A DNA stretch of 64,000 nucleotides, taken from assembly GCF_021462225.1 (NCBI RefSeq), contig NC_061812.1, positions 51,391,848 to 51,455,847 of the forward strand, given 5' to 3'. The stretch is from Girardinichthys multiradiatus (lineage: Eukaryota > Chordata > Actinopteri > Cyprinodontiformes > Goodeidae). Positions 34,401 to 62,615 of the stretch are shown here, one piece after another; within the stretch, counting starts at the first letter, position 1, and every line of letters begins with the position of its first letter. The notes beneath the pieces are model-generated. The model was not told the DNA's origin, did no database searches, and saw only the letters and a list, made by a program, of their open reading frames with translations. A program made the translations under genes and the position numbers.

Positions 34401-34685
34401 CCAACATCCACTTCTGGAGCACGCTCAGTCCTGTCGCTCCCCTCAGCCCAGCCACCAGACGTCAGGGAGCCCACCTGTTCCAAGTGGGTGCACAAACCTT
34501 TATTTTTGATTTTTCTCTTTCGTTTTAGTCGAAAGCTTAATGAAAGGTCTGCTAACCCTAAACTGTTCACGTATTTTCTGTTGCAGTTCCCCTCAGTCCT
34601 CAACCCCCAGTTCCAGATCCCAATACAGAGCTTGGATGGGACCAATACCCCTGGCCCCATCTCACCAGACCCTCAGAAAACATAG
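19254..34685 (+). CDS. elk4: ETS transcription factor ELK4 (SAP-1), five coding exons
   Basis: Ternary complex factor: binds ETS sites next to SRF at serum response elements and activates genes after MAP-kinase phosphorylation, in the nucleus. The model joins 19254-19460, 26090-26857, 27045-27287, 34364-34483 and 34587-34685 (478 codons plus stop; human ELK4 has 431). The ETS domain occupies residues ~5-87 ([29 protein letters not shown]). The SRF-binding B-box lies at ~149-170 ([16 protein letters not shown]), a basic MAPK-docking D-domain at ~364-382 ([16 protein letters not shown]), and the C-terminal activation domain at 407-446, with SP/TP sites around [15 protein letters not shown]. An FQFP ERK-docking motif is completed across the last junction (445-448). 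The C-terminus ([18 protein letters not shown]) is ELK4-specific. ELK1 and ELK3 differ in this tail. All junctions are in phase; the exon 3 donor is GC. Confidence 0.93.
19625..21200 (-). mobile_element. Tc1-like relic interrupted by TGCCCC element copy 1
   Basis: Reverse-oriented transposase scraps encode [20 protein letters not shown] and [12 protein letters not shown] (minus strand, about 19900-20062). The relic continues at 21129 with catgtttcaaagtggtg. In the unbroken family sequence these two parts are adjacent, so the inner element inserted into this relic. Confidence 0.75.
20063..21128. mobile_element. TGCCCC-ended TIR element, copy 1
   Basis: A 1,066-bp element with termini tgccccttttccactggctg and, reversed at the right end, tgcccctcttccactggctg. 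A 3-bp CAT duplication flanks it (20060-20062 and 21129-21131). No transposase. Its small open frames recur in copy 2 only because the copies are nearly identical. It lies in elk4 intron 2. The 3-bp duplication would suit PIF/Harbinger, but the class is not certain. Confidence 0.85.
21201..22169. other. elk4 intron, no feature recognised
   Basis: Begins with a poly(A)-rich scrap at about 21203. No gene or clear repeat seen. Confidence 0.4.
22415..25548 (+). mobile_element. Near-intact Rex1/CR1-type LINE
   Basis: A 3,134-bp LINE bounded by the 7-bp duplication atgtctc (22408-22414 and 25549-25555). It starts close to a GC-rich leader (aagatggcgccgacg). It ends with gcaataaagctgattctgat and a short GATTCT-type repeat rather than poly(A), as CR1/Rex-type elements do. 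It lies in elk4 intron 2 in the sense direction. Confidence 0.88.
22429..25358 (+). pseudogene. LINE endonuclease-reverse transcriptase, one frameshift
   Basis: The first frame (22429-23388, 319 codons) carries an apurinic-type endonuclease: [22 protein letters not shown] and [11 protein letters not shown] length-changing lesion near 23380, after LIPTYR, moves the reading into a second frame that runs to 25358. This frame holds the reverse transcriptase: [57 protein letters not shown] and the catalytic FADDTT box (about 24690-24704). The family normally has one joined polyprotein, so this copy is inactive as it stands, but only by that lesion as far as I can see. No ORF1 recognised. Confidence 0.88.
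25761..26089 (+). other. elk4 intron end
   Basis: Unique-looking sequence leading to the T-rich acceptor of the next exon. Confidence 0.4.
26090..26857 (+). CDS. elk4: elk4 coding exon 2 (rest of ETS domain, B-box, linker)
   Basis: The acceptor gtcttgtag ends at 26089. The exon begins [20 protein letters not shown], completing the ETS domain. The frame stays open past the proposed end to a TGA at 26939-26941, so intron retention would give a shorter protein. The proposed 3' end is the GC donor aag|gctagt at 26858, the only phase-0 option I found that fits the next exon. Confidence 0.85.
27045..27287 (+). CDS. elk4: elk4 coding exon 3 (D-domain)
   Basis: It follows the tandem acceptor ttcag|cag (27044 or 27047), so Gln326 may be included or skipped. 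It encodes the MAPK-docking segment and [16 protein letters not shown], which is close to human ELK4. The donor is cag|gtgaga. Confidence 0.92.
27310..28975. mobile_element. Non-autonomous Tc1-related element
   Basis: Begins with a Tc1-like terminal segment (accacaaacttcagtgtatt) and ends with its complement-type terminus (acctttgcaaggcactgtaa). The interior includes gtctggactttgactaggcc and gggtcattgtcctgttgga, recognisable from many fish copies of this non-coding family. It lies in elk4 intron 4. Confidence 0.65.
28976..30760. other. elk4 intron with one Tc1 scrap
   Basis: A Tc1-like scrap at about 29290-29480 (gcatggtggtggtagtgtaa, tggtctggggaat). The rest shows no recognised element or gene. 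Confidence 0.45.
30761..31873. mobile_element. TGCCCC-ended TIR element, copy 2 (inverted relative to copy 1)
   Basis: 1,113 bp with the same termini as copy 1 in reverse orientation. It reads almost base for base as the reverse complement, apart from about 47 extra bases near its left end (about 30790-30890). Flanks are ctgttg and atagaa; no matching duplication is seen. It lies in elk4 intron 4. Confidence 0.85.
31874..33524. other. elk4 intron, no feature recognised
   Basis: No gene or transposon identified. A poly(T) run lies at about 33447-33463. Confidence 0.4.
33525..34305 (-). mobile_element. Decayed Tc1-related element carrying a small MITE
   Basis: Shows agcatgatgctgccaccagc, tctgactgaatttg and a terminus near gtatgtttgcaaggcaataa. 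Coding capacity lost. It is interrupted at 33704-33868. Confidence 0.55.
33704..33868. mobile_element. Short hAT-like MITE
   Basis: Termini ccaggggtgtctagatctag and, reversed, a match to aggaccagctctggacaaca form imperfect inverted repeats. The interior gtcctgcatgctttaggtgt is a widespread teleost MITE sequence. Confidence 0.6.
34364..34483 (+). CDS. elk4: elk4 coding exon 4 (activation domain core)
   Basis: Acceptor ctcatag, 40 codons in phase 0, donor caa|gtgggt. Encodes [20 protein letters not shown], the phospho-regulated transactivation core. Confidence 0.95.
34587..34685 (+). CDS. elk4: elk4 last coding exon
   Basis: Acceptor ttgcag at 34586; begins FPSVLN (second half of the FQFP motif) and ends [11 protein letters not shown] then TAG. 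Confidence 0.95.
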   Translation, partial: FPSVLNPQFQIPIQSLDGTNTPGPISPDPQKT

Positions 34686-35291
34686 ACCTCTAACTCTCTC
34701 CTTAACTGGACTTGGATCCAGTGTCCCTTCACCGCTGGTCCCCTTCCTCCTCCTACATCCAGGAAGAAGATGTGTGAGCTCACACTACAGGCCTGTGTAG
34801 GAGGGGGATGGTGGACAACCATCAACAGGCCATGTGTGTCGGATGAGGGTAATGCACGGACCCTTCTCTGTCCTCGCACGCACTGACACCATCGCCACCA
34901 TCCTGATGCACCCACATATTCATTTTGCCTGGATTTTTTTTGGGATCTCAGCAGATCAAAAGGAGAGAGGAATTTCCATGGTAACTGTGTGCACTGGCGC
35001 CTCGGCCGGCCCAATCTCCTTAACACCCAGACACACAGAGAGCGGGTGGATTTCAGCTCTCGGCTCTTTACTTTTCTTATCGTGTGCAGCAGTGTTCCTG
35101 CCAAAATACTTGTAACATTGAGTGTTTTCTGCTCTTCATCTTGAACCCCCGCTGTTGTTCAAGGTGAATGCTCTAACCTGATAACCTGCATGGTGTACCT
35201 GGAGCCATCCATGTCCTACAGCACTTTTACCCTATTGTCTTACTGGGATTTTGGCCATAATCCAAACTGAACCCTAATTTATTCTTCTACA

Positions 35292-35760
35292 GTGGCTTGC
35301 AAAGGTATTATTGCTCTTTTCAGACTCTTATCAATCACAAACTTCAGTGTGTTTTATTTGGATTTTCTCTGATAGACCAACACAAAATAGTTATTAATTG
35401 GGAAGAGGAAGGGAAAAAACATGGTTTTCATTTTTTCCTGCTTTAATGTGACAAAATGCCAGAGTTGAAGGAATTTGAATATTTGTGCATGCCACTGGAT
35501 GTGTTCGTTGTAATGAAAAACATGTACATACCCTCAAAGCCATTTTGGCCAGTTCTGCCTTCATATGGTAAGCTTTTACGTGGATGAAAGCATTTCTGAG
35601 CAGAGATACCTTCAGCCCCAGAAGACATCCAGCCAGACTCCAGGAACAGCTGAGGAGACAGCCAACCTCCTTTGCTTTCATCTTAAATACTACAGAAAGT
35701 TGATTGGCTGTTTCTTTTAAGTGGACAACCATCAGCAGGCCATTGTCTGTCATTGCCTTG
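35292..35760. mobile_element. Tc1-like terminal fragment in the elk4 3'UTR
   Basis: Starts cagtggcttgcaaaggtatt, then caaacttcagtgtgttttat and gatagaccaacacaaaatag, the terminus of the common Tc1 family. The rest is unrecognisable or deleted. Confidence 0.6.
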
Positions 35761-38225
35761 ATAGGCCGTGGAAACATGGCTCCCCTCTGGCTGTGGGAAT
35801 CCTAGGAGGTTCTGTGCTGCATCTTTATAGAACCATTTGAGAGTGGGCTTAGCTCCACTTTTTGTTTAGCACTAGAAACAAGTTTCCTTGGACATCCCTA
35901 CATATATATCTTATTCAGTGCTTGGTTATTGCTTAATTATCGATTTAGTGGGTAAATGCATACTTCTACAACTCCAGGTGTATTCAGTAACAATATTTCC
36001 TTTATGAATAAGCTTTAGAGGTCTGCAGCATATGTTCTTGTCAACAGAGGGTGGTGGTTTCCCTCTGTCTCCAGTTTAAGCATCTGAAAACCTCAGCTAC
36101 CCCCAGAACAGAAAGGGATCCTGGATAAAAATCAAGTGTGAGATCTTTGGTGACTTCTTGTAATGTCTGCATCACACTTAGATTAAGTCACAAATAGCAA
36201 TACCTTTGATTGGCCTCCGAAACTCAACAGTGAGTCAACACCTGACCTCATTCCTGATGCTGCTGAGCTTCTGCATGTCCACAGGACTAGAGAAGCAGTC
36301 AGCCCTGACTACTGGCAGCCCACAGCAACAGCCCTCAGTCTGGATGTTCTTACTGGGAAAAGAAGGCTCATAGTTAGCGGTTTTCAGTTGATCGGGGGTT
36401 TTTAAAAGGAAGCATAAAAAAGGTTCAACCTGTATTTTCTATGGTAATATATTGGCCATTTATTCAAGCTGCTTCCTTAAAGAGCAGTTCAGACTTTCAG
36501 AAAATAACAGGACGGCTAAACACATTACTGCAAAGTTGCTCTGTTTTATTTGTGTTTAAGCTTTCAACCTCTGTGTCATACTGGAGTGTGAATGTTGGCA
36601 TGCTCTGCTCCCGAAGGAACAGGCAGAAAACGTATTTTAGAAATTGGAATTGGATAAAATATGTACCGTCAGGTAAAAGCTTTACAAAACCTGAAGTTTG
36701 GATCTTCAGGTTACTTCTCAGTTGCAACTCAGCTTTTAATGCTTTGGATGATCATCAATATAGTATTGATGTTTTGGTTCTGTGAAACTAAACCTTTAAT
36801 CCCAGGAGCTGCTTGAACCTCTCTGGAGCAAGTAAGCACCTTCTCTTTTGCCCTCAGACTGCTCCCTAACTGTCGGCCATCTGAGGTTCACACAATGCTT
36901 TTTAATTGAGCTTAAAGCCATGAGTCGGAGACAAGCTCCAGAGGTACTCCCCAACTCTCAATGCCATTTAACATTGAAATTGTGCATCACGCTTGTTTAC
37001 ATGATACTTGGAGAAAAAACACTGAAGCGTGTTTGTTTTTGACCAAAGTGTCACCTCCTACCCAGGGATGCATGGGCCGAAACCTTCGTACAGGACGCGC
37101 GGTCCCTCAAATGAAAACGGTGCCTTACCACAGCCACGCCCAAGGTTAGCATCGCAAAGTTCACACACAGATGATTGACTGATTTCTTTTTTTTAGAATG
37201 AACCACAGAGGTTCCCGAGGAAAGCTGTGTGGCTAAAACATGCATTACTGTACATACAGACAGCGACATGGACTGATGTGCTCAGCATGTAAAATAGCAG
37301 TTTAACGTCAGCTGCCATGTTTCTTCTTAACCTGCCTCTAAATGTTTGCTCAGAAACTGTGTAAATATATATATATATATATAGAAAGAAAACTGTCTTT
37401 AACTCATTGTAATCTCCTTTTATTTTCCTGTTATGCAATCGAACTTTCAGAATCCTTTCTATTTTTGTAAATCAAAGTCTGCTTTTTAATGGTCTCTTCG
37501 TGCATGTTTGCTTTTTTTGTATCCTTGTTTCATTTTGGGGATTTTTGGGGATTGATGTTGGAATCAAAGCCTTATTGGGAGAAACTCTGTTTTGTATGTT
37601 GACTGTTTTTTGATATTGTGTTTTTATTCATATGCATATTCATGATCAGACGTTTGCACTTAGAGTTTGGGGGTTCCTGTCATATTGGATTCTGTCACTT
37701 TTCTAGGATTTCCTCGGATAAAACGTTTGTTGACTAAAGAAATGTATTTTTCCCCCAGAGGGAGGATTTCATTATGCACTTGTATTTTATAAGACAAAAG
37801 AAGCTAAATCTAAAGTTTTACAGTTTGTATGAAACAATGACTAATTTGTAATTAGGCACTAGCACAAATATTTATAAAAATGTATACAGCCCATAGAACA
37901 GATATATAGATTTTGCATTTTTGCTGTAAGTTTACTATTAAAAACTATGAAATAGCTATAAAGTGATCCCAAAGCCTTTGAAATGCTTTCTGCTTTACTC
38001 TTCTTGGATTTTTTTGTTATTTCTTCATATCTGCCCTCTAATGGTTTCCTTTCTTTGAGATGTAAAATGCTGTTTTTAAAGAAATTGCTGTTTTTACTTT
38101 GTTTTGTCCAGTTCTCATTGTTTGATGCTTATTCAAAATGTTTACAAGCTGCTTGTCTTAAGTGGCGTAGTGATGTTCAAGAAGTTTAGAGAAAATGTAG
38201 ACCAGGGAGGTTAAATATGACCAGT

Positions 38226-38231
38226 AATAAA
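38226..38231 (+). terminator. elk4: Polyadenylation signal, elk4
   Basis: AATAAA, followed about 25 bases later by the GT-rich element aatgtgtgtgtctgt, the usual layout of a cleavage site at about 38245-38255. Confidence 0.7.
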
Positions 38232-38259
38232 ACAAATCTATAACTGACAACATCTTCAA

Positions 38260-39169
38260 TGTGTGTGTCTGTAGCCATTATGAAGACCAAAACTTGACAG
38301 AAGTCCAATGTTGTGTGGCCAATTCAGCATTGTGAGGACATCTAATGGAAAATAAATAGAAGTCAATTTAGCATCCTCACAACGATAGATAGACATGACT
38401 GTGTGTGTTTTATGCTAAAAAAAAAACCTATCTGAGCCAGATAAAAACAGTCCACTCTAGGGCTGGTTCCTGTTACTAAGAAGTTTGAAAATGTTCTGGG
38501 CCCTAAAAGTAGTTCCCAGTGACGTCATTTTAAGAAAAATCTTAGAATTTCTCGAATTCTGAGGTTTTTCTTATTTTATCTCAGTAAGATAAAAAGTTAT
38601 TCATGAAGCACCTTAGGCCTTAAGAGAGCTCCTAAAGTAAACGAATGTTAAGAGTAGAGGAGGACTTTTTGTGAGCCTAAGAGTGTCTTGAGCAGAGAAG
38701 ATGGTAGAAAGACAGAGAGAAAGGAGAGATATTTTCCGTACAATGAACAACAGTGAATTAATAAGATGCTACTGGCTCTATCCACCCCCTAAACAGTCAT
38801 ACAATTATTAATATAGAGATAAGATACACTGTATCATCCCCCTACAGGGAAATTAAATAGTTTCAGCAGCAGGACAGGTTAAAGGTGCACCTTTAGTAAG
38901 GTATTATTAGAACGAATAAATAATAGAATAATAATAAAAAGTGCATTAAATTACAATGTAGTACAGAATAATTTAAATATTATTTACCGACTAAAAATAA
39001 TAATTAGGGAAAACTCAAAAAAAATATATAAACAAATATAAACACTAGAAAAGATAAAGTACAATAATCAAAACACTATATACATAGAAGGTAAATGTAA
39101 ATGAGGTGAATGAGTATTTGCTGTATTGTACACCCATCTGTCCGCTGAGACGCTTGCTGGTGTGCTACA
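38260..39169. other. Between convergent genes, no feature recognised
   Basis: AT-rich. About 38520-38700 (ctcgaattctgaggtttttc and following) looks repeat-like, but I could not place it. Confidence 0.35.
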
Positions 39170-40350
39170 ATTACCCCCAGCTTCTTTTTTTCTTCTTTTT
39201 TAATGTGTTCTGTTTGGCAGAGTAGCACTTAGAATTGTTGTCTGAGGGCCAAGAAGAAGCCAGATTTACTTTCCCAAGTGGAGCACTGCGGCTATCGCTA
39301 TAATGCTCTGCTATATACATAAAAAAAACCTTATTAGGAACTGCTTTGGGCTTATTTTAAAAAGCACTGGACACAGAGATGGAAATGAAAGGGAAAAAGA
39401 AAGAAAGAAAGGGAGATAAGATAAGAATAGAGGAGAGAAAGAAGGATAAAGAGAATAAACGATAGCACCCGAGAGGTCCGCTTCTACACCTGTAGAAAGA
39501 GAGAAAGAAGAAAAAAAACAGGAAAAAACGCATATGTATATCAACAACAACGTTCATGAAAAGTACATGGTACTAATTATACTAATTTATACAACCTCTC
39601 GTGAGTGCAACAGAGCAGACACCACCGAGCCCCGACCCCACACCAGGAGGGGATTAACTCACTCACCAAGCAGTCCCCGGCAGGCAGCGGTCACCCGAGG
39701 CTGATGGCCCCCACCATGTCCGCACAAACACACAATATCACTGCCACTTCAACGCTAGCCTCAGGAGAACCACCAACCGGCTCAGCTTCAATGTCACCAC
39801 CCGGTCAGTTGTGGGTCAGGGACTAAACCCTCCCACCACATACTCTGCAAACCCCAATCCACCGCCCTGACAACCCCTCCCCCAGTGAGTGGAGCAGCAC
39901 ACAGCCAAGCCTGCCGAACCAGCCGGCCAATGCCAGCAACCCCAGCCCATCCATGAGAGAGGAACAAAAAAAACGAAAGAAAGTAAATATGTGCCCACGC
40001 CAGCTGGGTACCCGCACCCGGGCCGACCAACCACCCCAGGCCAAGCACATCCTGCCAGCCACCTCAGAGAAGGCACACAAGACGCACATAAGCGCCCATC
40101 CACCCAACTGTTGCCCGGCGCCAAGCAAGATCCAAAGAGGGGGCCAGAGCTGGATGAAGCAGCAGAGGAAAGCCACCACTGCGCGCCAAAGACCGGACAC
40201 TCCACCAACCCCACACCACAAACCCGGAGGCGTCCTGGCATGCTGATATCAAAACGATGACAAACAAGGTGAGTAAACAGAACAATGAGCTAATCAAGAT
40301 AATGATGAGCTTGCAAATAAGGTACATTCAAACATTTTGATGCTGTGTGA
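39170..40350. repeat. Unclassified block: purine-rich tract then C-rich island
   Basis: 39360-39520 is A/G-rich on the + strand (for example gaaagaaagaaagggaga). About 39600-40245 is strongly C- and A-rich with very few T, so both strands hold long accidental frames (up to 141 codons at 39816-40241). It ends in caag|gtgagt at 40267-40276, a consensus-quality splice donor. It may be the 5' part of an unrecognised retroelement, or an unannotated exon. No motif identifies it. Confidence 0.35.
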
Positions 40351-41279
40351 CAATTAATTTATTTGGATAAGTTTCATCGAGATTTACACATTTCTTAATT
40401 CAGTCTAAATTCTTAAGAGTTAATTTCCCTCCATTGATTATTAGGAGTGCATTTGTTTGTTGTTTGACTTTTTGTTTTCTTTAACAACCAAGCTTAGAAG
40501 GCAGCGTCACACCTAGCAACAAGGTCAACCTCACCTCCTCACTAAGATAGGATGTTTCTGTCGTCTCATCATTCAGAGTCACTCTCAGCAGCTACCTGAG
40601 AGGACTCTGAGAATCTTTGTGAATATGGGCTCTCGTTTCAAAACTGCTTAAAGGTTTTCCTCCTAACCTTCTTATGGTTTAAAGTTCTTTTAAAGAGATG
40701 CCAGAGAACATGTAGGAGTGACCAGAGTTTTTTTTTCCAACTGTATACTTCGTAGAGAACCCATCACTGCTGTTCAGCTGGCTGAAAGAGGGCTGCTACA
40801 CTTTTCTGTTGAACTCACATATTTCTGGTGGCTAAAAACACAGAATCTGGACTTTATCAACCAAATATAATAACCAGATAATATCTGTTTTTTGTATACA
40901 ATAAAGAGCAGAAGAACAAAAAGTTCTGCTCAATATTTACCTGAAAACTAAAACCAATGAATGTTTATTCATTATTTTTTGCTTAAGGATATGTAACAAG
41001 ATTAAAATAGCAAAAATAATCGAGAATATTATTATAGCAATGTTATAATAATAAATTCTACATTTTGGTGTAACATTTTTGCATTACCATGTTACAGTAA
41101 AACTGTGATCTAATTATTGGAGGTTATCAAACTGGTCCATGCCTTGCTAACTTGTGGTTATACAAAGAAGTTGCTGCTTGGTAATAACACAATCTTTAAT
41201 GTCACTGCTGGTTTAATGATCCACTGAGCTACCCATATGGATCCTCAGACTAAAGAATATCACATGGTCAGTCCAAGTG
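40351..41279. other. mfsd4a 3'UTR and intergenic
   Basis: On the minus strand, downstream of the mfsd4a stop, ATTAAA occurs at 41219-41214 and AATAAA at 40969-40964. Either could end the transcript. Nothing else recognised. Confidence 0.4.
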
Positions 41280-59379
<18,100 letters not shown>

Positions 59380-59625
59380 CTGGATAAAACAAAGAACAAT
59401 ACACACTGGCTGACATGGTAGGAAGTATTTTTGCCAAAGTTCTGCATAAGCTTTGTGTTTTTTCTTTCAGCGGAACCACACACGTGGCCCTGTGGTTTTG
59501 TGTTTAACTGTGTCTCTCTTCTGGACAAAGAAACAGCAGGAGCTATTGATGGCAATAACTAAGGCTTATTTTCCACTCACTCCTCTCTGCTCTACCTCAC
59601 TCTACATAGCATGAAACCTGTTGTA

Positions 59626-61193
59626 CAGGTCCTTCTCAAAATATTAGCATATTGTGATAAAGTTCATTATTTTCCATAATGTAATGATGAAAATTTAACA
59701 TTCATATATTTTAGATTCATTGCACACTAACTGAAATATTTCAGGTATTTTATTGTCTTAATACGGATGATTTTGGCATACAGCTCATGAAAACCCAAAA
59801 TTCCTATCTCACAAAATTAGCATATTTCATCCGACCAATAAAAGAAAAGTGTTTTTAATACAAAAAACGTCAACCTTCAAATAATCATGTACAGTTATGC
59901 ACTCAATACTTGGTCGGGAATCCTTTGGCAGAAATGACTGCTTCAATGCGGCGTGGCATGGAGGCAATCAGCCTGTGGCACTGCTGAGGTCTTATGGAGG
60001 CCCAGGATGCTTCGATAGCGGCCTTTAGCTCATCCAGAGTGTTGGGTCTTGAGTCTCTCAACATTCTCTTCACAATATCCCACAGATTCTCTATGGGGTT
60101 CAGGTCAGGAGAGTTGGCAGGCCAATTGAGCACAGTGATACCATGGTCAGTAAACCATTTACCAGTGGTTTTGGCACTGTGAGCAGGTGCCAGGTCGTGC
60201 TGAAAAATGAAATCTTCATCTCCATAAAGCTTTTCAGCAGATGGAAGCATGAAGTGCTCCAAAATCTCCTGATAGCTAGCTGCATTGACCCTGCCCTTGA
60301 TAAAACACAGTGGACCAACACCAGCAGCTGACACGGCACCCCAGACCATCACTGACTGTGGGTACTTGACACTGGACTTCTGGCATTTTGGCATTTCCTT
60401 CTCCCCAGTCTTCCTCCAGACTCTGGCACCTTGATTTCCGAATGACATGCAGAATTTGCTTTCATCTAAAAAAAGTACTTTGGACCACTGAGCAACAGTC
60501 CAGTGCTGCTTCTCTGTAGCCCAGGTCTGGGGAATGCGGCACCTGTAGCCCATTTCCTGCACACACCTGTGCACGGTGGCTCTGGATGTTTCTACTCCAC
60601 ACTCAGTCCACTGCTTCCGCAGGTCCCCCAAGGTCTGGAATCGGCCCTTCTCCACAATCTTCCTCAGAGTCCGGTCACCTCTTCTCGTTGTGCAGCGTTT
60701 TCTGCCACACTTTTTCCTTCCCACAGACTTCCCACTGAGGTGCCTTGATACAGCACTCTGGGAACAGCCTATTCGTTCAGAAATTTCTTTCTGTGTCTTA
60801 CCCTCTTGCTTGAGGGTGTCAATAGTGGCCTTCTGGACAGCAGTCAGGTCAGCAGTCTTACCCATGATTGGGGTTTTGAGTGATGAACCAGGCTGGGAGT
60901 TTTAAAGGCCTCAGGAATCTTTTGCAGGTGTTTAGAGTTAACTCGTTGATTCAGATGATTAGGTTCATAGCTCGTTTAGAGACCCTTTTAATGATATGCT
61001 AATTTTGTGAGATAGGAATTTTGGGTTTTCATGAGCTGTATGCCAAAATCATCTGTATTAAGACAATAAAAGACCTGAAATATTTCAGTTAGTGTGCAAT
61101 GAATCTAAAATATATGAATGTTAAATTTTCATCATGACATTATGGAAAATAATGAACTTTATCACAATATGCTAATATTTTGAGAAGGACCTG
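59626..61193 (-). mobile_element. Tc1-like DNA transposon, copy C
   Basis: 1,568 bp between TA dinucleotides (59624-59625, 61194-61195) with ~200-bp inverted repeats as in copy A, same orientation. Inserted into TGCCCC element copy 3, upstream of the first visible mfsd4a exon. Confidence 0.95.
59903..60865 (-). CDS. Tc1 transposase, copy C, open but with 14 codons deleted
   Basis: Cut-and-paste transposase of the Tc1 DD34E type. The 320-codon frame starts at the family ATG. A helix-turn-helix lies at residues ~5-45 (KTQKEISERIGCSQSAVSRH), a second one at ~65-108 and basic linkers at ~48-62 (GRKKCGRKRCTTRR). The catalytic triad is Asp134, Asp224 and Glu259, with 34 residues between the last two. 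Compared with copy A an in-frame 42-bp gap removes the 14 residues after RCRIPQ, in the linker just before the catalytic domain. It has no premature stop. Function is doubtful because the gap lies between the DNA-binding and catalytic parts. Confidence 0.88.
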   Translation of the reverse strand: MGKTADLTAVQKATIDTLKQEGKTQKEISERIGCSQSAVSRHLSGKSVGRKKCGRKRCTTRRGDRTLRKIVEKGRFQTLGDLRKQWTECGVETSRATVHRCVQEMGYRCRIPQTWATEKQHWTVAQWSKVLFLDESKFCMSFGNQGARVWRKTGEKEMPKCQKSSVKYPQSVMVWGAVSAAGVGPLCFIKGRVNAASYQEILEHFMLPSAEKLYGDEDFIFQHDLAPAHSAKTTGKWFTDHGITVLNWPANSPDLNPIENLWDIVKRMLRDSRPNTLDELKAAIEASWASIRPQQCHRLIASMPRRIEAVISAKGFPTKY

Positions 61194-61629
61194 TATTTCC
61201 ACTCACCTTTGACATCATGTCCTCTTAAAAAAGTGAGGTTGTGGAGTCCAGACCACCAATCGCATGCATGATTTTGAACCCCTGCCATGTCTTTCAGTTT
61301 CACCCACTCCGGCCATGGTGGTGTTTAATATTTTTGTAGTCGTACTTCCGTTTTTTGTAAACTCAAAAACTTTGTAAACTGAAAAATCCACTATCTCGGT
61401 GAACATTTTCTCATGTCGCTGACATACAGCTGACCCTCTCATGGCCAATCAGTGAACAGCAGTCTGTGCACGTCACATTTCGGCCTTACTCCGCCCCAAT
61501 GGGATCGGCTGATGAGCAAGGGCCAAGAAAGCCAGTACCGGGCTGGAAATGCCAGTAATGGAATCGGTCACAAAACAGGTTGAGTGGATGGAACCAGCAT
61601 AAGTAGAGCTCATGGAAAAGAGGCACAAG

Positions 61630-62601
61630 GTAACCTCTTTGTTTTCAATCCTTATGTGGTCAATGCTTTCAGTTTTTTTAATTTAACTGTGATTTTTGTC
61701 CTAGATGAAGCGACTAACTGAGCTATTGTTGCCATGACTGCTATGTCCCCTTTTCTTGTCAGTAGAAAGCACTCCTAGAGCAGTGCTTCTATCTTTGTAT
61801 GCATTTCTTTTTCTGCCTTCTGTCTTTCAGCCTTTCTATGGCTGCTGCAGATGGCCTGGTTCTGTTGGAAGTTTCTTCCAGTTTAAATGAGTGGTTCCCC
61901 ACCACTAATGCCACATTTTTCTGCCTATTTTATTTTAGGAACAATCTCAGAATGGGTCATGGGTGTAACTGATTAAGGATACAAAACGCCACACTGCAGA
62001 TTGAAATGCTAAGAAACAAAACACCCTGCGTTCCTTTTACCTGAGAACTGGGAATGACGTAACGACCAGTTTAACTGTGTTCCAGTAGAATTTTACTATT
62101 ACTGTGTTTAGTGGCCTGGCCAGGCAAGACACAAAGGATGACATCATCTTTCTCTGCATTTTAAGCAGTCAAGCTTTAAACATATGTTCACTCACAATGG
62201 CTGTGAACTGTATTTGTATCTGTTATTTACTAGAGAGCTACCACTATTTTAAAAAAAGCAGCAGCTGCATTAGATTTAAGGTTAGGGCTGATAAGGAAAA
62301 ACTTTCCACCATGGGATTCTGACATCATAAGCCATTCCAGTTCATTTATGTGACCTGAAACTCAGCAGCTATGACTTTGGATGGAACATCATGCACCATT
62401 ATTATACCAGTGTCAGCTTCATGTGCCTTTATAAGCTATAGTGTTTACCATGCGCCATCCATTTATATGTGATTAGTAGCTAACGATAAAATTATTACTA
62501 TTGCTTACACATTTGTTTTGTATGCTTTGCCTTCCATTAATGGTGCACGTGATTACAGACAGAACATCTCAATTCTAATCTTCCAGTAGGGGGAAAAATT
62601 A
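61630..62601. other. No feature recognised
   Basis: No mfsd4a 5' exon found on the minus strand; no transposon recognised. Confidence 0.4.
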
Positions 62602-62615
62602 TAGGTTGGACATTT

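Larger units (their letters stand above)
34686..38250 (+). other. elk4: elk4 3'UTR
   Basis: About 3.5 kb with no coding features. A Tc1-like terminus lies at 35292 and a (TA)n run at about 37362-37382. AT-rich, UTR-like sequence continues up to the poly(A) signal at 38226. No splice signals needed. Confidence 0.6.
59563..61625. mobile_element. TGCCCC-ended TIR element, copy 3, diverged and interrupted
   Basis: The left end at 59563 (ggcttattttccactcactc) and right end (about 61440-61625: ggccaatcagtgaacagcag, catggaaaagaggca) align with copy 2's ends. Joining across the Tc1 copy C insertion gives gaaacctgttgtatttccac, which matches copy 2's gtatcagttgcgtttccac. About half the family's length remains. 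Confidence 0.75.

Noticed and set aside
34673..35104. 143-codon minus-strand frame over the elk4 stop and 3'UTR
   Set aside because: Antisense to a coding end and UTR, no family similarity or splice context.
39816..40241. 141-, 132- and 123-codon frames on both strands of the C-rich island
   Set aside because: Lack of T on one strand removes stop codons in several frames at once; the translations are low-complexity and match no family I know.
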